64,000 bases of DNA from Centrapalus pauciflorus (lineage: Eukaryota; Streptophyta; Magnoliopsida; Asterales; Asteraceae): assembly GCA_020465985.1 (NCBI GenBank), contig JAANYP010004814.1, forward strand, positions 62,001 through 126,000. Reading direction: 5' to 3'. Below the pieces are notes generated by a model. That model saw only the letters and a list, made by a program, of their open reading frames with translations. It was not told the origin of the DNA and searched no databases. The position numbers and the translations under genes were made by a program. Below are positions 1 to 10,102 of this stretch, piece after piece (position 1 is the stretch's first letter; every line of letters begins with the position of its first letter).

Positions 1-797
1 CCAACGCCACAAGCTAAAACACTCGATAAGTTCTAAAAGTTCGTAAGGAACAATAAGAGTTAAAAACTCACAATTTTACTCAAATGAAGGATGATTGAAA
101 TGGTTACATTGAGTGCCTATTTATAGGAGAAAATATAAGACCACCTACTTATCTAGATTAGTTGCACAAGCTATCACGATAAGCTATCAAATAAGCAAGA
201 CTACTTATCAAAAGGGCATTATTGACATTTCACCACTTGAAGCTTCTAGTAGGTATTAATCATGCAAGTAACTTCTATCTCTTTATCTCCTCCAAGTAAA
301 TGGCCATAATGTTGAGAAAACCTTCAAAATGCCTTGAATTTAATCTTTGACAAGTTCATTAACATGGACACCTTTATGGGCAGATTCATGGACGTGGCTA
401 AGGACATATTTTGGGCCTTTTTTATTCTTGAAAATATAGGAAAAAGGCTAAGGTTGAAGTGGGCTTTTATTTCACTCAAATTGGGCTTAAAATGAGGAAG
501 TTATGGCCAAAACAATGCACATGGGTGGGCTTGGCCGAATTTTATTTATTTTTGGGCTTTTGTGGATTAAAGTGAGAACTTGGGCTCCAAAACTTGGACT
601 AATATTAGTCTTCAACTTGGATCAACATTAGGAAGCGTGCTTGGTTGTTTTGCAAACAAACGGGAGCTTGATTCCGACAATATTTAATCATTCCATTGAG
701 AGCATCCTGGAACATCTTGGATTTTGATCTTGTGATAGGTCCGATCTTCCACCTTAACGGATCTTCGTTATCTCGGTCCTTGGACAGGTTCTCATCA
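1..797 (-). repeat. 3' LTR of element A (partial)
   Basis: This is a direct repeat of 4853-5648. The terminus TTCTCATCA at 797 is the outer TG...CA boundary read from the other strand. On the minus strand this is the 3' LTR, and the window cuts off its U5 side. Bases 605-797 also code for the last part of the integrase frame, so the U3 region is bifunctional. Confidence 0.92.
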
Positions 798-1327
798 TTC
801 CCCTCCTCTTGAAAGTGATTTGTCCTTAAATCTTCACCTACATCAAACAGAGTCAAGTCAGTTACATTAAAAACATCATGAACATTATACTCATCTGGAA
901 GATCAAGTTTGTAAGCATTGTCATTGATTTTCTGCAACACTTGAAATGGTCCATCTCCTCTTGGCATTAACTTTGACTTCCGTTTTGTTGGAAACCGTTC
1001 CTTCCGCAAATGAAGCCACACCCAATCTCCTGGTTCAAAAATAATCTTTCTTTTTCCCTTGTTTGCTTGTTGTTCATACTTCTTGGTGCGCTCTTCAATG
1101 TTGTGTTTTGCCTGCTCATGGATTTGCTTGACAAATTCCGCCTTCTTCTTGCCATCTAAATTCAAATGCTCATTCATAGGCAAAGGAATTAAATCCATAG
1201 GAGTTAATGGCTTAAATCCATACACAATCTCGAAAGGTGAAAACTTAGTAGCAGAATGCACATTTCGATTATATGCAAACTCAACATGGGGTAAGCATTG
1301 CTCCCAAGTTTTCACATTTCTCCCCAC
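605..1327 (-). pseudogene. Integrase C-terminal part and tail, element A
   Basis: The frame holds the end of the integrase core (WEQCLPHVEFAYNRNVHSAT), then the C-terminal beta-barrel (GDWVWLHLRKERFPTKRKSK, GPFQVLQKINDNAYKLDLP) and a tail with GPITRSKSKMFQDAL. The reading frame crosses the polypurine tract at 798 and ends at 605 inside the LTR. It is in the same frame as the integrase segment upstream (1376-2266), separated by a stop near 1345. That stop codon is TGA and probably came from CGA, a CpG transition. A tail partly encoded by the 3' LTR is a known trait of CRM chromoviruses. No chromodomain was seen. Confidence 0.85.
798..810 (-). other. Polypurine tract of element A
   Basis: On the minus strand the sequence AAGAGGAGGGGAA directly abuts the LTR start TGATGAGAAC. 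It sits where the plus-strand DNA primer of an LTR retrotransposon is expected. It is also translated in frame within the integrase C-terminus as part of QEEGNDEN. Confidence 0.88.
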
Positions 1328-1375
1328 TATTGATCATAACAAAGTACCAAGTGTACGATTCACAACTTCAGTTTG

Positions 1376-2266
1376 TCAATCCGTTTGGGGATGACAAGTT
1401 GTAGAAAACAAAAGCTTTGTTCCCAATTTTCCCCACAACGTTTTCCAAAAGTAACTTAAAAACTTTGTGTCCCGATCCGAGACGATAGTTCTTGGCATGC
1501 CATGCAATCTAACCACTTCTTTGAAAAACAAATCTGAAATATGTAAGGCATCATTGGTTCGATTGCATGGAATGAAATGCGCCATTTTCGAAAACCGATC
1601 AACAACCACAAATATCGAATCTTTGCCATTTTTAGTTCTTGGCAATCCCAACACAAAATCCATAGAAAGATCAACCCATGGTTCACTTGGTATAGGCAGA
1701 GGAGTGTATAAACCATGAGGTTGACCCTTTGATTTGGCTTGTTTACAAACAATGCACTTTTCACAAACTTTTCCAACATAAACTTTCATTTTTTGCCAAA
1801 AGAAATGTTCCTGCAAAATATTCAATGTTTTTGCCACACCAAAATGACCCATAAGACCTCCACTATGTGCCTCCCAAACCAAAAGTTCACGTAAAGAAGT
1901 GTTTGGAATGCAAAGCTTTGATTCTTTGAACAAAAATCCATCATGTATGAAAAACTTTTCAAAAGAGCCCTTTTCACAACTTTGAAAAATCATACCAAAA
2001 TCCACATCTTCACGATACAACTCTTTGATTTCTTCCGGATTTGTTCTATACGCCGGCTTGTTTGGAATGGAAGATCCTGGAACAAAGTCAATTTGGTGTT
2101 CGATCCTGCGAATTGGTAGCAATCCTTTGGGAATTTCCTCGGGAAACAAGTCTTCAAATTCCTGCAAAAGAGATTTAATTTTGCTCGGGAGAATACCGGC
2201 CAAATCATTTGGGATTAAATAAGCTTCTTTGATCAAAAGAAGCACAAAAGACATCTCCGAATTCAA
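1376..2266 (-). pseudogene. Fused pol segment: RT N-terminus joined to integrase, element A
   Basis: The first third matches the region between protease and RT (ipKGLLPIRRIEHQIDF style, then NKPAYRTNPEE). It jumps directly to sequence that normally follows RNase H (IKELYREDVDFG). Integrase follows: zinc-binding HSGG...H, C-EKC-IVC, then the catalytic aspartates in SMDFVLGLP and SDRDTKF. The frame stops at HPQTD because the Gly codon of the DGQTE motif reads TGA, just before the catalytic Glu. Compared with element B about 1.24 kb is missing, including all RT catalytic motifs and RNase H. The deletion keeps the frame. The junction lies near 2021-2035. Confidence 0.86.
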
Positions 2267-2311
2267 GGCTTCCTTTATTTCACTCCTTCTTGCAAATGCA
2301 CAATATTGACT

Positions 2312-2790
2312 TTACTTTTCACCCACAAATGTTTTCTTATCTTTTTGTTTTTCATTTGAACCTTTTTTGTGTTCATTATTTTCATTAGGCTCACCTTCTT
2401 TGTTTTTCACATCCCTTTGAAGTCGGACTTGATCTTCATAAACTTGACTCGGTGACATCGGCACAAGAGTTATGGCTTTGGTTTTATGAACAAGAGTGTA
2501 CTTGTTGGTGAAGCCATCATGTTTCACATGCCGATCGTATTGCCATGGCCTACCAAGTAGCAAATGACTTGCTTGCATAGGTACCACATCACACAACACC
2601 TCGTCTTCATACTTACCAATGCGAAATGACACCAACACTTGTTTCGTCACACGCACCTCACCACTATCATTAAGCCATTGGAGTTTATATGGCTTTTGAA
2701 GCTTCATCGTCGGCAATCCTAGCTTTTCAACCATGGAAACACTAGCCACATTAGTACAACTCCCACCATCAATGATAACACTACATACCT
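2312..2790 (-). pseudogene. Aspartic protease region, element A
   Basis: On the minus strand the active-site motif IDGGSCTNVAS is read at about 2757-2790, followed by YKLQWLNDSGEVRVTKQ and DVVPMQASHLLLGRPWQYD. This is the retropepsin-like domain of a chromovirus polyprotein. It shares the frame of gag (2843-3400) upstream and integrase downstream, consistent with a single Gag-Pol frame. TAA stops at about 2843 and 2312 break it. The Lys/Glu-rich stretch after the domain is a linker to RT. Confidence 0.82.
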
Positions 2791-2842
2791 TGCCTTGAAC
2801 ATAACACCGACTGTGAAAGAGGTTTTCCCTTTGTGCATCATC

Positions 2843-3400
2843 TTATTCCTTGGAAAGAGTGCTTAAGGCTCGCCTTGCAACCAGCAATTCTCCTTCTACC
2901 GCCAACTCTTCTTCACCATCCGTGTCTTCTTGTGATGATTCGGAAGAATCTGTTTCAATTTCTCCATTTTCTCTAAGCACCATTACAAGCTTATTTGGAC
3001 ATTGACTTGCAATGTGACCCCTGCCAAGACACTTAAAACATTTTATGTCACGAGTTTTAGGAGCACCAGAATGACCTTTCTCCTTGGAAGGGCTTGTTGG
3101 TTTTGGACCAGATTTGGGATTAAAAGATGAACTTTCAGGCCTTTTGGAGCTACCCGCCTTCCAGGTATTCGTTCTTGATCCACCCCCTCTCTTGAGTTGC
3201 TTTTCAATTTTAACCGCCATGTGGACCATGTCTTCAATCTCCACATAATGGTGCATCTCAACACGATCACGAATTTCATAATTGAGGCCATTTAACAACC
3301 TGGCCATGGTAGCTTCTCGATCCTCTTGAATGTTGGCTCGGATCATGGTAACCTCCATTTCCTTGAAATAATCATCAACAGACTTACTTCCTTGCTTCAA
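2843..3400 (-). pseudogene. Gag C-terminal half with zinc knuckle, element A
   Basis: The frame contains the end of a Retrotrans_gag-type capsid (KQGSKSVDDYFKEMEVTMIR, ATMARLLNGLNYEIRDRVEM) and a Lys/Ser-rich linker. A complete zinc knuckle follows, CFKCLGRGHIASQC (C-x2-C-x4-H-x4-C), then an acidic tail. The capsid continues upstream through 3401-3626 in a shifted frame, where a one-base frameshift class change occurs. Gag packages element RNA in cytoplasmic particles. Confidence 0.85.
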
Positions 3401-3626
3401 GCCTTGGAGGTTATTGTGAAGGTCATGATAATAGTGACTTGGTACAAAACGTCGTCACATGACCCTTTTCATTTCTTCCCATGTATGAATGGGTCTTTCT
3501 TCGTTTCTTCGCCTACTAATCACAAGTTGATCCCACCATGTTAGTGCATAATCAGAAAATTCAACAACGGCAAGTTTTACCTTTTAACGATTGGAGTAAT
3601 CATGGCAGTCAAATATGAACTCAATT

Positions 3627-3947
3627 TTAGTCTCCCAATCGATGTAGGCTTCCGGATCTGACTTTCCTTGAAACGATGGAATTTTCATCTTGATAGAAAT
3701 TCAAATTGTTCTCTCTTCGGGGCCTTCGTCGAGGAGCTCTTCTTTCAGATTCCCATAGGTCACTTCCTCCATCGTCGTCATGATTTTCATAAGAAACTTG
3801 TGATGGCGTGCGGATAAGTTGTGGTCTTTCAGTCTCCAATCGGTCCATTCTTTCATGAATTTGGTTGAATTCCGTTCTCATCAATCGTCGCATTTCCTCC
3901 ATCATGGCTTGAACTTGAAGATTAGGAGGAGGTTGCTCATCCGCCAT
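3627..3947 (-). pseudogene. Gag N-terminus, element A
   Basis: I chose the start at the ATG at 3945-3947 (MADEQPPPNLQVQ) because element B begins its gag in the same way and the upstream residues look like translated leader. A short coiled region (MMEEMRRLMRTEFNQIHERM) is followed by a charged, Arg-rich stretch. The frame then breaks relative to the downstream half of gag. Confidence 0.75.
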
Positions 3948-4618
3948 TTTTTTTTTGCTGCAAAATAGAAGACAAAAAGTAATAACAATAAAAATATTAT
4001 TTCCTCCCCGCACTCCCTTACGTGTGTTCACTCAAAATTATGTTCACTCCATTCTCGTGTATGTTGTGTTTGGCTTTTACCCTCTAATGATCTTACCACA
4101 CCGCCTTTTACCACTCTTTTTAACACTTAAAGTTCAAAACAAACTAAAAGAAATCAAAATCAAGTGGGCTTGTGGTCTTGAGGAATTCAAAACATACCAA
4201 ACAACTTTAAGAAGAGATTTGACAAAACCAAATTTAACAAGATGAACAATGCTAGTAGTACGTAAAGGTAAATTTAAAAAGGAAATGAAAATAAAGAAAA
4301 CTAACAAGAATAATAATTTACTTTGCGTTCCTTTTTTTTTCTTTTCTTTTGCGTTTTTTTTACCCTTTTCTTTTGCTTCTTTTTGTATTTAGGAACAAAC
4401 GATGCAAAGTAAAAAAAACAAAAAAAAAAAAACTAAAGAACTCGTATGATCCCCGAAAAAATCAATTAGTAGCAACCAAGTCAATTTTTGACAAGATCCA
4501 CTACAAACATGAACCACAATGCAAGGATGAAGAGAATAAATTAAAAATGAAATGACGAAGAGAAAGAAAGTAAAAGATGATACGAAGGAAATATAAAGTA
4601 GAAAACAAACAAATAGAA
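3948..4618 (-). other. 5' leader of element A (non-coding)
   Basis: About 670 bp lie between the primer site and gag. The stretch is A-rich/U-rich on the transcribed strand with long homopolymer runs at about 4320-4440. I see no gene in it. Element B has a leader of similar length and composition. Confidence 0.7.
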
Positions 4619-4620
4619 CC

Positions 4621-4634
4621 TGGCTCTGATACCA
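4621..4634 (-). other. Primer binding site, initiator-Met tRNA, element A
   Basis: The minus strand reads TGGTATCAGAGCCA, the usual complement of the plant initiator-Met tRNA 3' end, two bases from the LTR edge at 4637. Confidence 0.92.
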
Positions 4635-4636
4635 AA

Positions 4637-5648
4637 TGATGTGATCTCACCCGATGAATGTGTGATAGATCACGACTGCCCGATCGTTCTAATGGTTGTT
4701 TCAAGTACATTGGATAGGACCGCGACCCGTTGTCTATAAACGAGACAAGAACCTTGGTATAAGTGGAACCGCGACCCGTTGCCTATATATGAGGCAAGAA
4801 CTTTGGTATAGAGAACGCCACAATCAACCCCACCAAGTTGATTGATAAGTTTCCAACGCCACAAGCTAAAACACTCGATAAGTTCTAAAAGTTCGTAAGG
4901 AACAATAAGAGTTAAAAACTCACAATTTTACTCAAATGAATGATGATTGAAATGGTTACATTGAGTGCCTATTTATAGGAGAAAATATAAGACCAACTAC
5001 TTATCTAGATAAGTTGCACAAGCTATCACGATAAGCTATCAAATAAGCAAGACTACTTATCAAAAGGGCATTATTGACATTTCACCACTTGAAGCTTCTA
5101 GTAGGTATTAATCATGCAAGTAACTTCTATCTCTTTATCTCCTCCAAGTAAATTGCCATAATGTTGAGAAAACCTTCAAAATGCCTTGAATTTAATCTTT
5201 GACAAGTTCATTAACATGGACACCTTTATGGGCAGATTCATGGACGTGGCTAAGGACATATTTTGGGCCTTTTTTATTCTTGAAAATATAGGAAAAAGAC
5301 TAAGGTTGAAGTGGGCTTTTATTCAATCAAATTGGGCTTAAAATGAGGATGTTATGGCCAAAACAATGCACATGGGTGGGCTTGGCCGAATTTTATTTAT
5401 TTTTGGGCTTTTGTGGATTAAAGTGAGAACTTGGGCTCCAAAACTTGGACTAATATTAGTCTTCAACTTGGATCAACATTAGGAAGCATGCTTGGTTGTT
5501 TTGCAAACAAACGGGAGCTTGATTCCGACAATATTTACTCATTCCATTGAGAGCATCCTGGAACATCTTGGATTTTGATCTTGTGATAGGTCCGATCTTC
5601 CACCTTAACGGATCTTCGTCATCTCGGTCCTTGGACAGGTTCTCATCA
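4637..5648 (-). repeat. 5' LTR of element A (complete, 1012 bp)
   Basis: It begins TGATGTGATCTCACCCG and ends GTTCTCATCA. Related copies with the same termini are at 55807-56823 and 62163-63176. Near its left (U5) edge it holds two 49 bp tandem units (about 4717-4815), each with a small hairpin. The right part repeats the integrase-tail coding seen in the 3' LTR. Confidence 0.92.
4717..4815 (-). repeat. Tandem hairpin units inside LTR A
   Basis: Two units start GACCGCGACCCGTTG / GAACCGCGACCCGTTG. The stem TTGTCT/AGACAA is at 4730-4748 and TTGCCT/AGGCAA at 4779-4797. The one differing base pair changes on both sides, so pairing is kept. Three units are present in the inverted copy at 61812-62080. 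Confidence 0.75.
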
Positions 5649-6384
5649 TGAAATTAGCAGTATTAAACTGGAGGGGTAACCATGATATATTACCAATCAC
5701 ACACTTCAACATGGTATGGACGTCACCCCCAGGTGCTACATGGGTTGCATTTCAATGTTCGCCATGCGAACCAAGAACATCATGTCGCCAAAAGGCTAGA
5801 AGACATATTGTCTACAATTGATGCTCTTCGTCACAAGCATACATATATAGATCTATGAGTTATAAATCTCATATATGGGTTCACCGTGTGTCAACCGTAA
5901 ATTACCGTATATACGAATAAACATGTGGATTAAGAACTTGAGCTAGAAGACGCCAAACTAATGGACACCGATATGGGAAACATTTTCCAGGCGCCCAAAC
6001 AAGGTACTAATTAATCCCGCAGATTGAGTTATCACCTGAAACATAAGGCTGATTTATTGCCTAAAACCTAAGGCTGAGTTATCACCTGAAACCACAGGTT
6101 TGAACTATTCACCTGGAATCATTCATGCGGATTCAAGTACTTGAGCTAGGAGACGCCGAACTAATGGACACCGATATGGGAAACATTTTCCAGGCGCCCA
6201 AACAAGGTACTAATTAATCCCGCAGGTTGAGTTATCGCCAGAAACATAAGGCTGAGTTATCGCCTAAAACCTAAGGCTGAGTTATCACCTGACATCGCAG
6301 GTTTGAATTATTCACCTGGAATCACACTCATATTCACACTAAGTGAACATGTTAGCTCCTCTCAAGGATAATCGACAGTGCTGC
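5649..6384 (+). mobile_element. 3' UTR fragment of a Tat/Retand-type Gypsy element (piece 1)
   Basis: This is non-coding sequence between element A and the Tekay insertion. It resumes after the Tekay element at 17917 (the target duplication GCTGC proves continuity). Its assignment to the Tat-like element rests on the array at 18150-18560, which continues at 32095 and leads to a polypurine tract and LTR. Repeat-rich 3' UTRs are typical of Tat-lineage elements. No coding frame is recognisable. Confidence 0.6.
5922..6325. repeat. 202 bp tandem duplication with short internal repeats
   Basis: Two copies start at 5922 and 6124 (CATGTGGATTAAG / CATGCGGATTCAAG). They share the block around ACACCGATATGGG and each contains several degenerate 25-27 bp units built on AAGGCTGAGTTATCACCTG. 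They differ by a small number of substitutions. Confidence 0.85.
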
Positions 6385-7949
6385 TGTAACACCCATGTTA
6401 CCACAAACAGTACACGTCATAATTTCTTAAAATACATTTCATTAAGTAGTAAATATTACTATTGTCTGATACCACAGGTCCAAATACCTGATTCAAGTTG
6501 CTTTAAGATACTTAGTTACAAAATATATAAAGATATGATGGTGGTCTAATCTAGCTTCTAAAATCTTCAATCAGAGTGCGGAAGATTGAACAAGCTACCC
6601 GAGACCGCAATAATCTTTACAAAATAGGCATCAGCACTAGGTCCAAAAGTCTGCAATCATCAAGTATCCAGGTTCACTTAGCCTGGGACGAACTACCTGC
6701 TATGGTCTTGCCCTTATCAGCTTTTCCTGTAAAGAAAGTTGTCATGACAGAGTAAGCTAACATTGCTTAGTGAGTTAACAGAGTTCCGTTAGCTTCCACA
6801 CACATATATATAATACTATCAGTTCATGTCGGCAAGTCAACACGTCAGAGACGGCAAAGGATTTGGATGATTAGCCCAGTCAGTATTCCCATGTGTAAAG
6901 CCGAAGCCCTACGGGAAACGTATGGAAACGATCAGATAGGAAAGGAATCTGCAAAATTCCTTCCTGTGAATGGAGATCTCACATTCGGTCAGATTAGTAA
7001 ATGCAGTATGCAGATGCAAATGAATCAACAACAAGTAATCAACAAGCATGCTAAGTATTTACATAGAAAGTAAAAGTGAACATGCAGTTCAAGGCATATC
7101 AGATATCTAATTTCAACAATGTCAAAAGTAAGTTCCTATCATACAATAAAGTATTCAAGAAACAGGCATCAATAGCAGATGTTTCCATACAATTCAGTAA
7201 CAATCACCAATAAGTATTGAAACATATGCATGTACTTAATGTAATTTGTCGCTCACAGTAGTCCTGAGTAATGAAACTTAGTCAATTAGTGCTTTACGAA
7301 TTAAGCCGTCCAATTTCCTATGTCAAACCGGCTGGTTCCTGCAGTTCAGTTTCAAGTCTGGCATATCAATGTCAAGTTTATAACATGATCTATATAACCC
7401 TAATTATATTATTAGGTTATTATCATGTCTTGTTGTCGAGTCTGTGGTAGTTCCTAATGTCCCAGAGTGAGCCTATTCTTATCTTTGGTCAATTAGGTCA
7501 ACCGGAACTTCTTTAGGTCTATACCTGGGTATAAACTTCAGTTCTTATCAGATTACTATAGTTTCATATGATTTACAGAGATATGACCTTAATACAAAGC
7601 CAACCATAATACTAGCAAGGCGAATCATGTCATAGAATTTCTAAAGGTTCATAAGACTAAAACAAATGTTTTCATGTTTTAAGTTAAGTTCTCAAAGTCG
7701 AGGGTTCATATAGTGCTCGTTTAAATTAATTGAGCATAAAATGATCATGAATCTAGAAAACTTGTGAATTTTATAGTGCTCACAATATGAGTTGCTTTTC
7801 AATTTAAAATCATGCACAAAACATAAGGGCGATCAAGAACTTGATCTGATTTACAATTTAATGCCTCCCGAACATAGATAGCTTCGAATTTGGGGTTCAA
7901 ATTTAGGGAGATTCGAATTTAAGTAGGTAAATTCGAATTTAAGGGGTTA

Positions 7950-8056
7950 AATTCAAATTTAAGGTTTGATTTAGGGGATAAATTCGAATTTAGGCAACCA
8001 ATTTCGAATTTAGGTAACAAATTTCGAATTTAGGCAACCAATTTCGAATTTAGGCC
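7950..8056. repeat. 20 bp minisatellite in left Tekay LTR
   Basis: About four units of AATTTCGAATTTAGGCAACC, after degenerate TTCGAATTTA repeats from about 7885. The partner LTR has more units at 16740-16875. Confidence 0.85.
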
Positions 8057-8822
8057 CTTTGCATACCAAAAGTCATTAATTTAATCAATTTCGAACCTAA
8101 TCTGATGATGAATTCGAATTTGTTCATGGTTATCTCGAATTTGTTCTTCTTTTTCATCATTTAAGCATGCATTCATAGTTCAAATTCCCTAAAACGTCAA
8201 GGAACATTTATAGGTTCATTTCAGGTTCATTTCTCACACATTTTCGAGATTATTACCTAACCAAACATCAATATTTCGGGTCTTTAGGTTCAAATACAGC
8301 AGCAACTAAAATTGAACATAAATGAGGGAGAAATCGACACTAACCTTTGTCCAAGATAGCATTCGAGTTTAGATGATTATAGAAGTTTTCCAAGCGAAAT
8401 CAGGTCCTAAACGAGAGCAAATCAACTTCGAATAAAGAGAAATTGAGCAAATTCGAATTTGCTCTCAAAACCGGAACAAAAAGGAGAGAAAAAGGGTCGA
8501 ACTTACCTCAAATCATAACAAAATCAAACATGCAATGGCAGATTATGGTAGAGCTCGACGAAATCTATCCGATGGCGTATAAATCACGAGATTTCGTTGA
8601 GCTGTTTAGGAGAAAAGTTAGAGAGAAGTTTAAATTGTAGAGAGAGAGAGAGTCTCAAGGGAAATTCTGAATGGCTAAACTAATTCAAGGAGATGGAATG
8701 CTCTATTTTTAGGAAATAGAGAAATATCAGATTTTCTACTGAATTTCAGGAATTGACCATTTTTACTCTTAATGAATCTGATTTGCATTTTCAGATGCAA
8801 ATAATAGTAAGGAGGTTCTAGC

Positions 8823-9788
8823 TAGGGGTGTTATTCGGGCGGGTTAAACGGGTTTCGGGTTATTCGGGTTTGAGATTATGGGGTAGTTACCCGAACCCGA
8901 ACCAAATAAGGGATCGGGTTAATCGGTTTCGGGTTAAATGGGTATCGGGTTACTCGGTTTGGGTTAAACGGGTTAATTGTTTTTAGTGTTAAAAATGAAA
9001 TCCGCTATAAACAGGGTTAAATGGGTTAAACGAACATGCAATGAGGGTTGTTTCATCAGTATAGCTATATACTTCAACCAAATCTCATTATCATTACTAG
9101 ACACCCATTTGAATATAAGAAGAATTGTAGTTATGGTTGTTCAGGATAAGGCATGAAAGTGTTGGATGTATGGCAGAAGTTAGCCGTGGAAGAGTGGTGG
9201 TCGACGGCAAGTAAGGTTCTCCGAAATCCTAAGTGATTTTATCCAATTAATCCAAATCTATAGGTAAATCTAAACATTCAGCACCCTAGACAAGAAGCTT
9301 AATACTCCCTACCTTTAATGGTCGCCGTGAAGAGTGGTGGTCGACGGTACGAAATCGAACGTGGAAAAGATCAAACATGGAAGATTGGTGGTCGACGGCA
9401 GAAGAGGGATGGTCGCCGTGGAAATTGACGGCGGAGATCGTCGCTACTCGCCGTGGAGATCGACGGGAAAGGGGAAAGGGAACCCGGGAAGACAGAAGGA
9501 GATCGAGATTGCGGCTCTGTAAAAAAGAAATAAAACCTAAGGATAGGGAGGGGGAAGGGGAAGGAAACTGTGGAAATGGGGGTATGTTTTAAAAAAATTA
9601 TATGGGTTATTCGGGTTATTTGGGTGACCCGAAAAATTTTCTTCTCACCCGATCCCCGAACCGAATACCTTATATGGGTACCATTTAACCCGATTAATCA
9701 ACCCAAAAACCGAATAACCCGATCCATTTAACCCGAATAAGGTTCGGTGGGGCGGGTTATTCGGGTTCGGTTATTTTGCACACCCCTA
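8823..9788. mobile_element. Non-autonomous hAT-like DNA transposon (966 bp)
   Basis: Terminal inverted repeats TAGGGGTGT...ACACCCCTA are flanked by perfect 8 bp duplications GTTCTAGC (8815-8822 and 9789-9796). The equivalent position in the other LTR (near 17635) has a single GTTCTAGC and no insert, a direct empty-site comparison. The ends are filled with subterminal GGGTTAAACGGG/GGGTTATTCGGG motifs in opposite orientation. The interior has no transposase, only three degenerate copies of a GTGGTGGTCGACGG motif (about 9192, 9332, 9381). An 8 bp duplication and this terminus are hAT hallmarks. Confidence 0.93.
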
Positions 9789-10064
9789 GTTCTAGCTTTA
9801 CTAGAATTATCTTTTTAGACTAATTTTATTCATTTTAGTCCATTTTGTCATTTTCAAGTATTTAATTTGTCAATTAGCTAAATTTAATTATTTAAATTTA
9901 TTTCAGCTAATTTTTGGGCAAGTTTTCATAATTAATTATAACTTAATATAATTAACCATCTATAATGCATGTTTTCAGCTAATTACTAATAATTTAGTCA
10001 AAATCATTTAAATACCCATGGTTTGGTGCTGTAATTTATATTTAATAAATTACGGGCTGTTACA

Positions 10065-10078
10065 AACTTCCCCCGTTA
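10065..10078 (-). other. Polypurine tract of Tekay element
   Basis: The minus strand reads AACGGGGGAAGTT directly before the 3' LTR start TGTAACAGCCC, the expected place for the plus-strand primer. Confidence 0.8.
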
Positions 10079-10102
10079 AAGTGATTCCGTCCTCGGAATC
10101 GA

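Larger units (their letters stand above)
1..5648 (-). mobile_element. CRM-like Ty3/Gypsy retrotransposon A (RT/RNase H-deleted, left end cut by window)
   Basis: The sequence shows two near-identical direct repeats (1-797 and 4637-5648) flanking an internal region with gag, protease and integrase on the minus strand. An initiator-Met primer site lies beside the right LTR and a polypurine tract beside the left LTR, so transcription runs right to left. About 11 differences are visible by eye over the shared 797 bp, which points to fairly recent insertion. Nearly all of gag-pol is one frame (about 3400 to 605) broken by four nonsense codons; a frameshift lies between 3400 and 3627. The reverse transcriptase core and RNase H are missing. 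The CRM assignment rests on protein style (DGGSCTNV protease, integrase tail running into the LTR) and is inference. The left target duplication lies outside the window. Confidence 0.88.
6385..10064 (-). repeat. Left (3') LTR of Tekay element
   Basis: It is homologous to 15256-17911 over its length except for the hAT insertion (8815-9796), a segment near 6790-6870 that is shorter in the right copy, and a different number of 20 bp TTCGAATTT units. Scattered substitutions suggest it is clearly older than the Sirevirus. Confidence 0.92.

Noticed and set aside
4501..4864. Reading frames with repeated YTKVLASYIGNGSRF in LTR A
   Set aside because: They are translations of the tandem hairpin units in the LTR and recur only with the LTR; no evidence of a protein.
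7885..8060. Heat-shock element cluster in the TTCGAATTT repeats
   Set aside because: Heat-shock elements need GAA and TTC units spaced by two bases; here they abut.
9334..9592. Small GC-rich reading frames within the hAT element
   Set aside because: They overlap each other in different frames, contain repeated motifs and have no recognisable domain.
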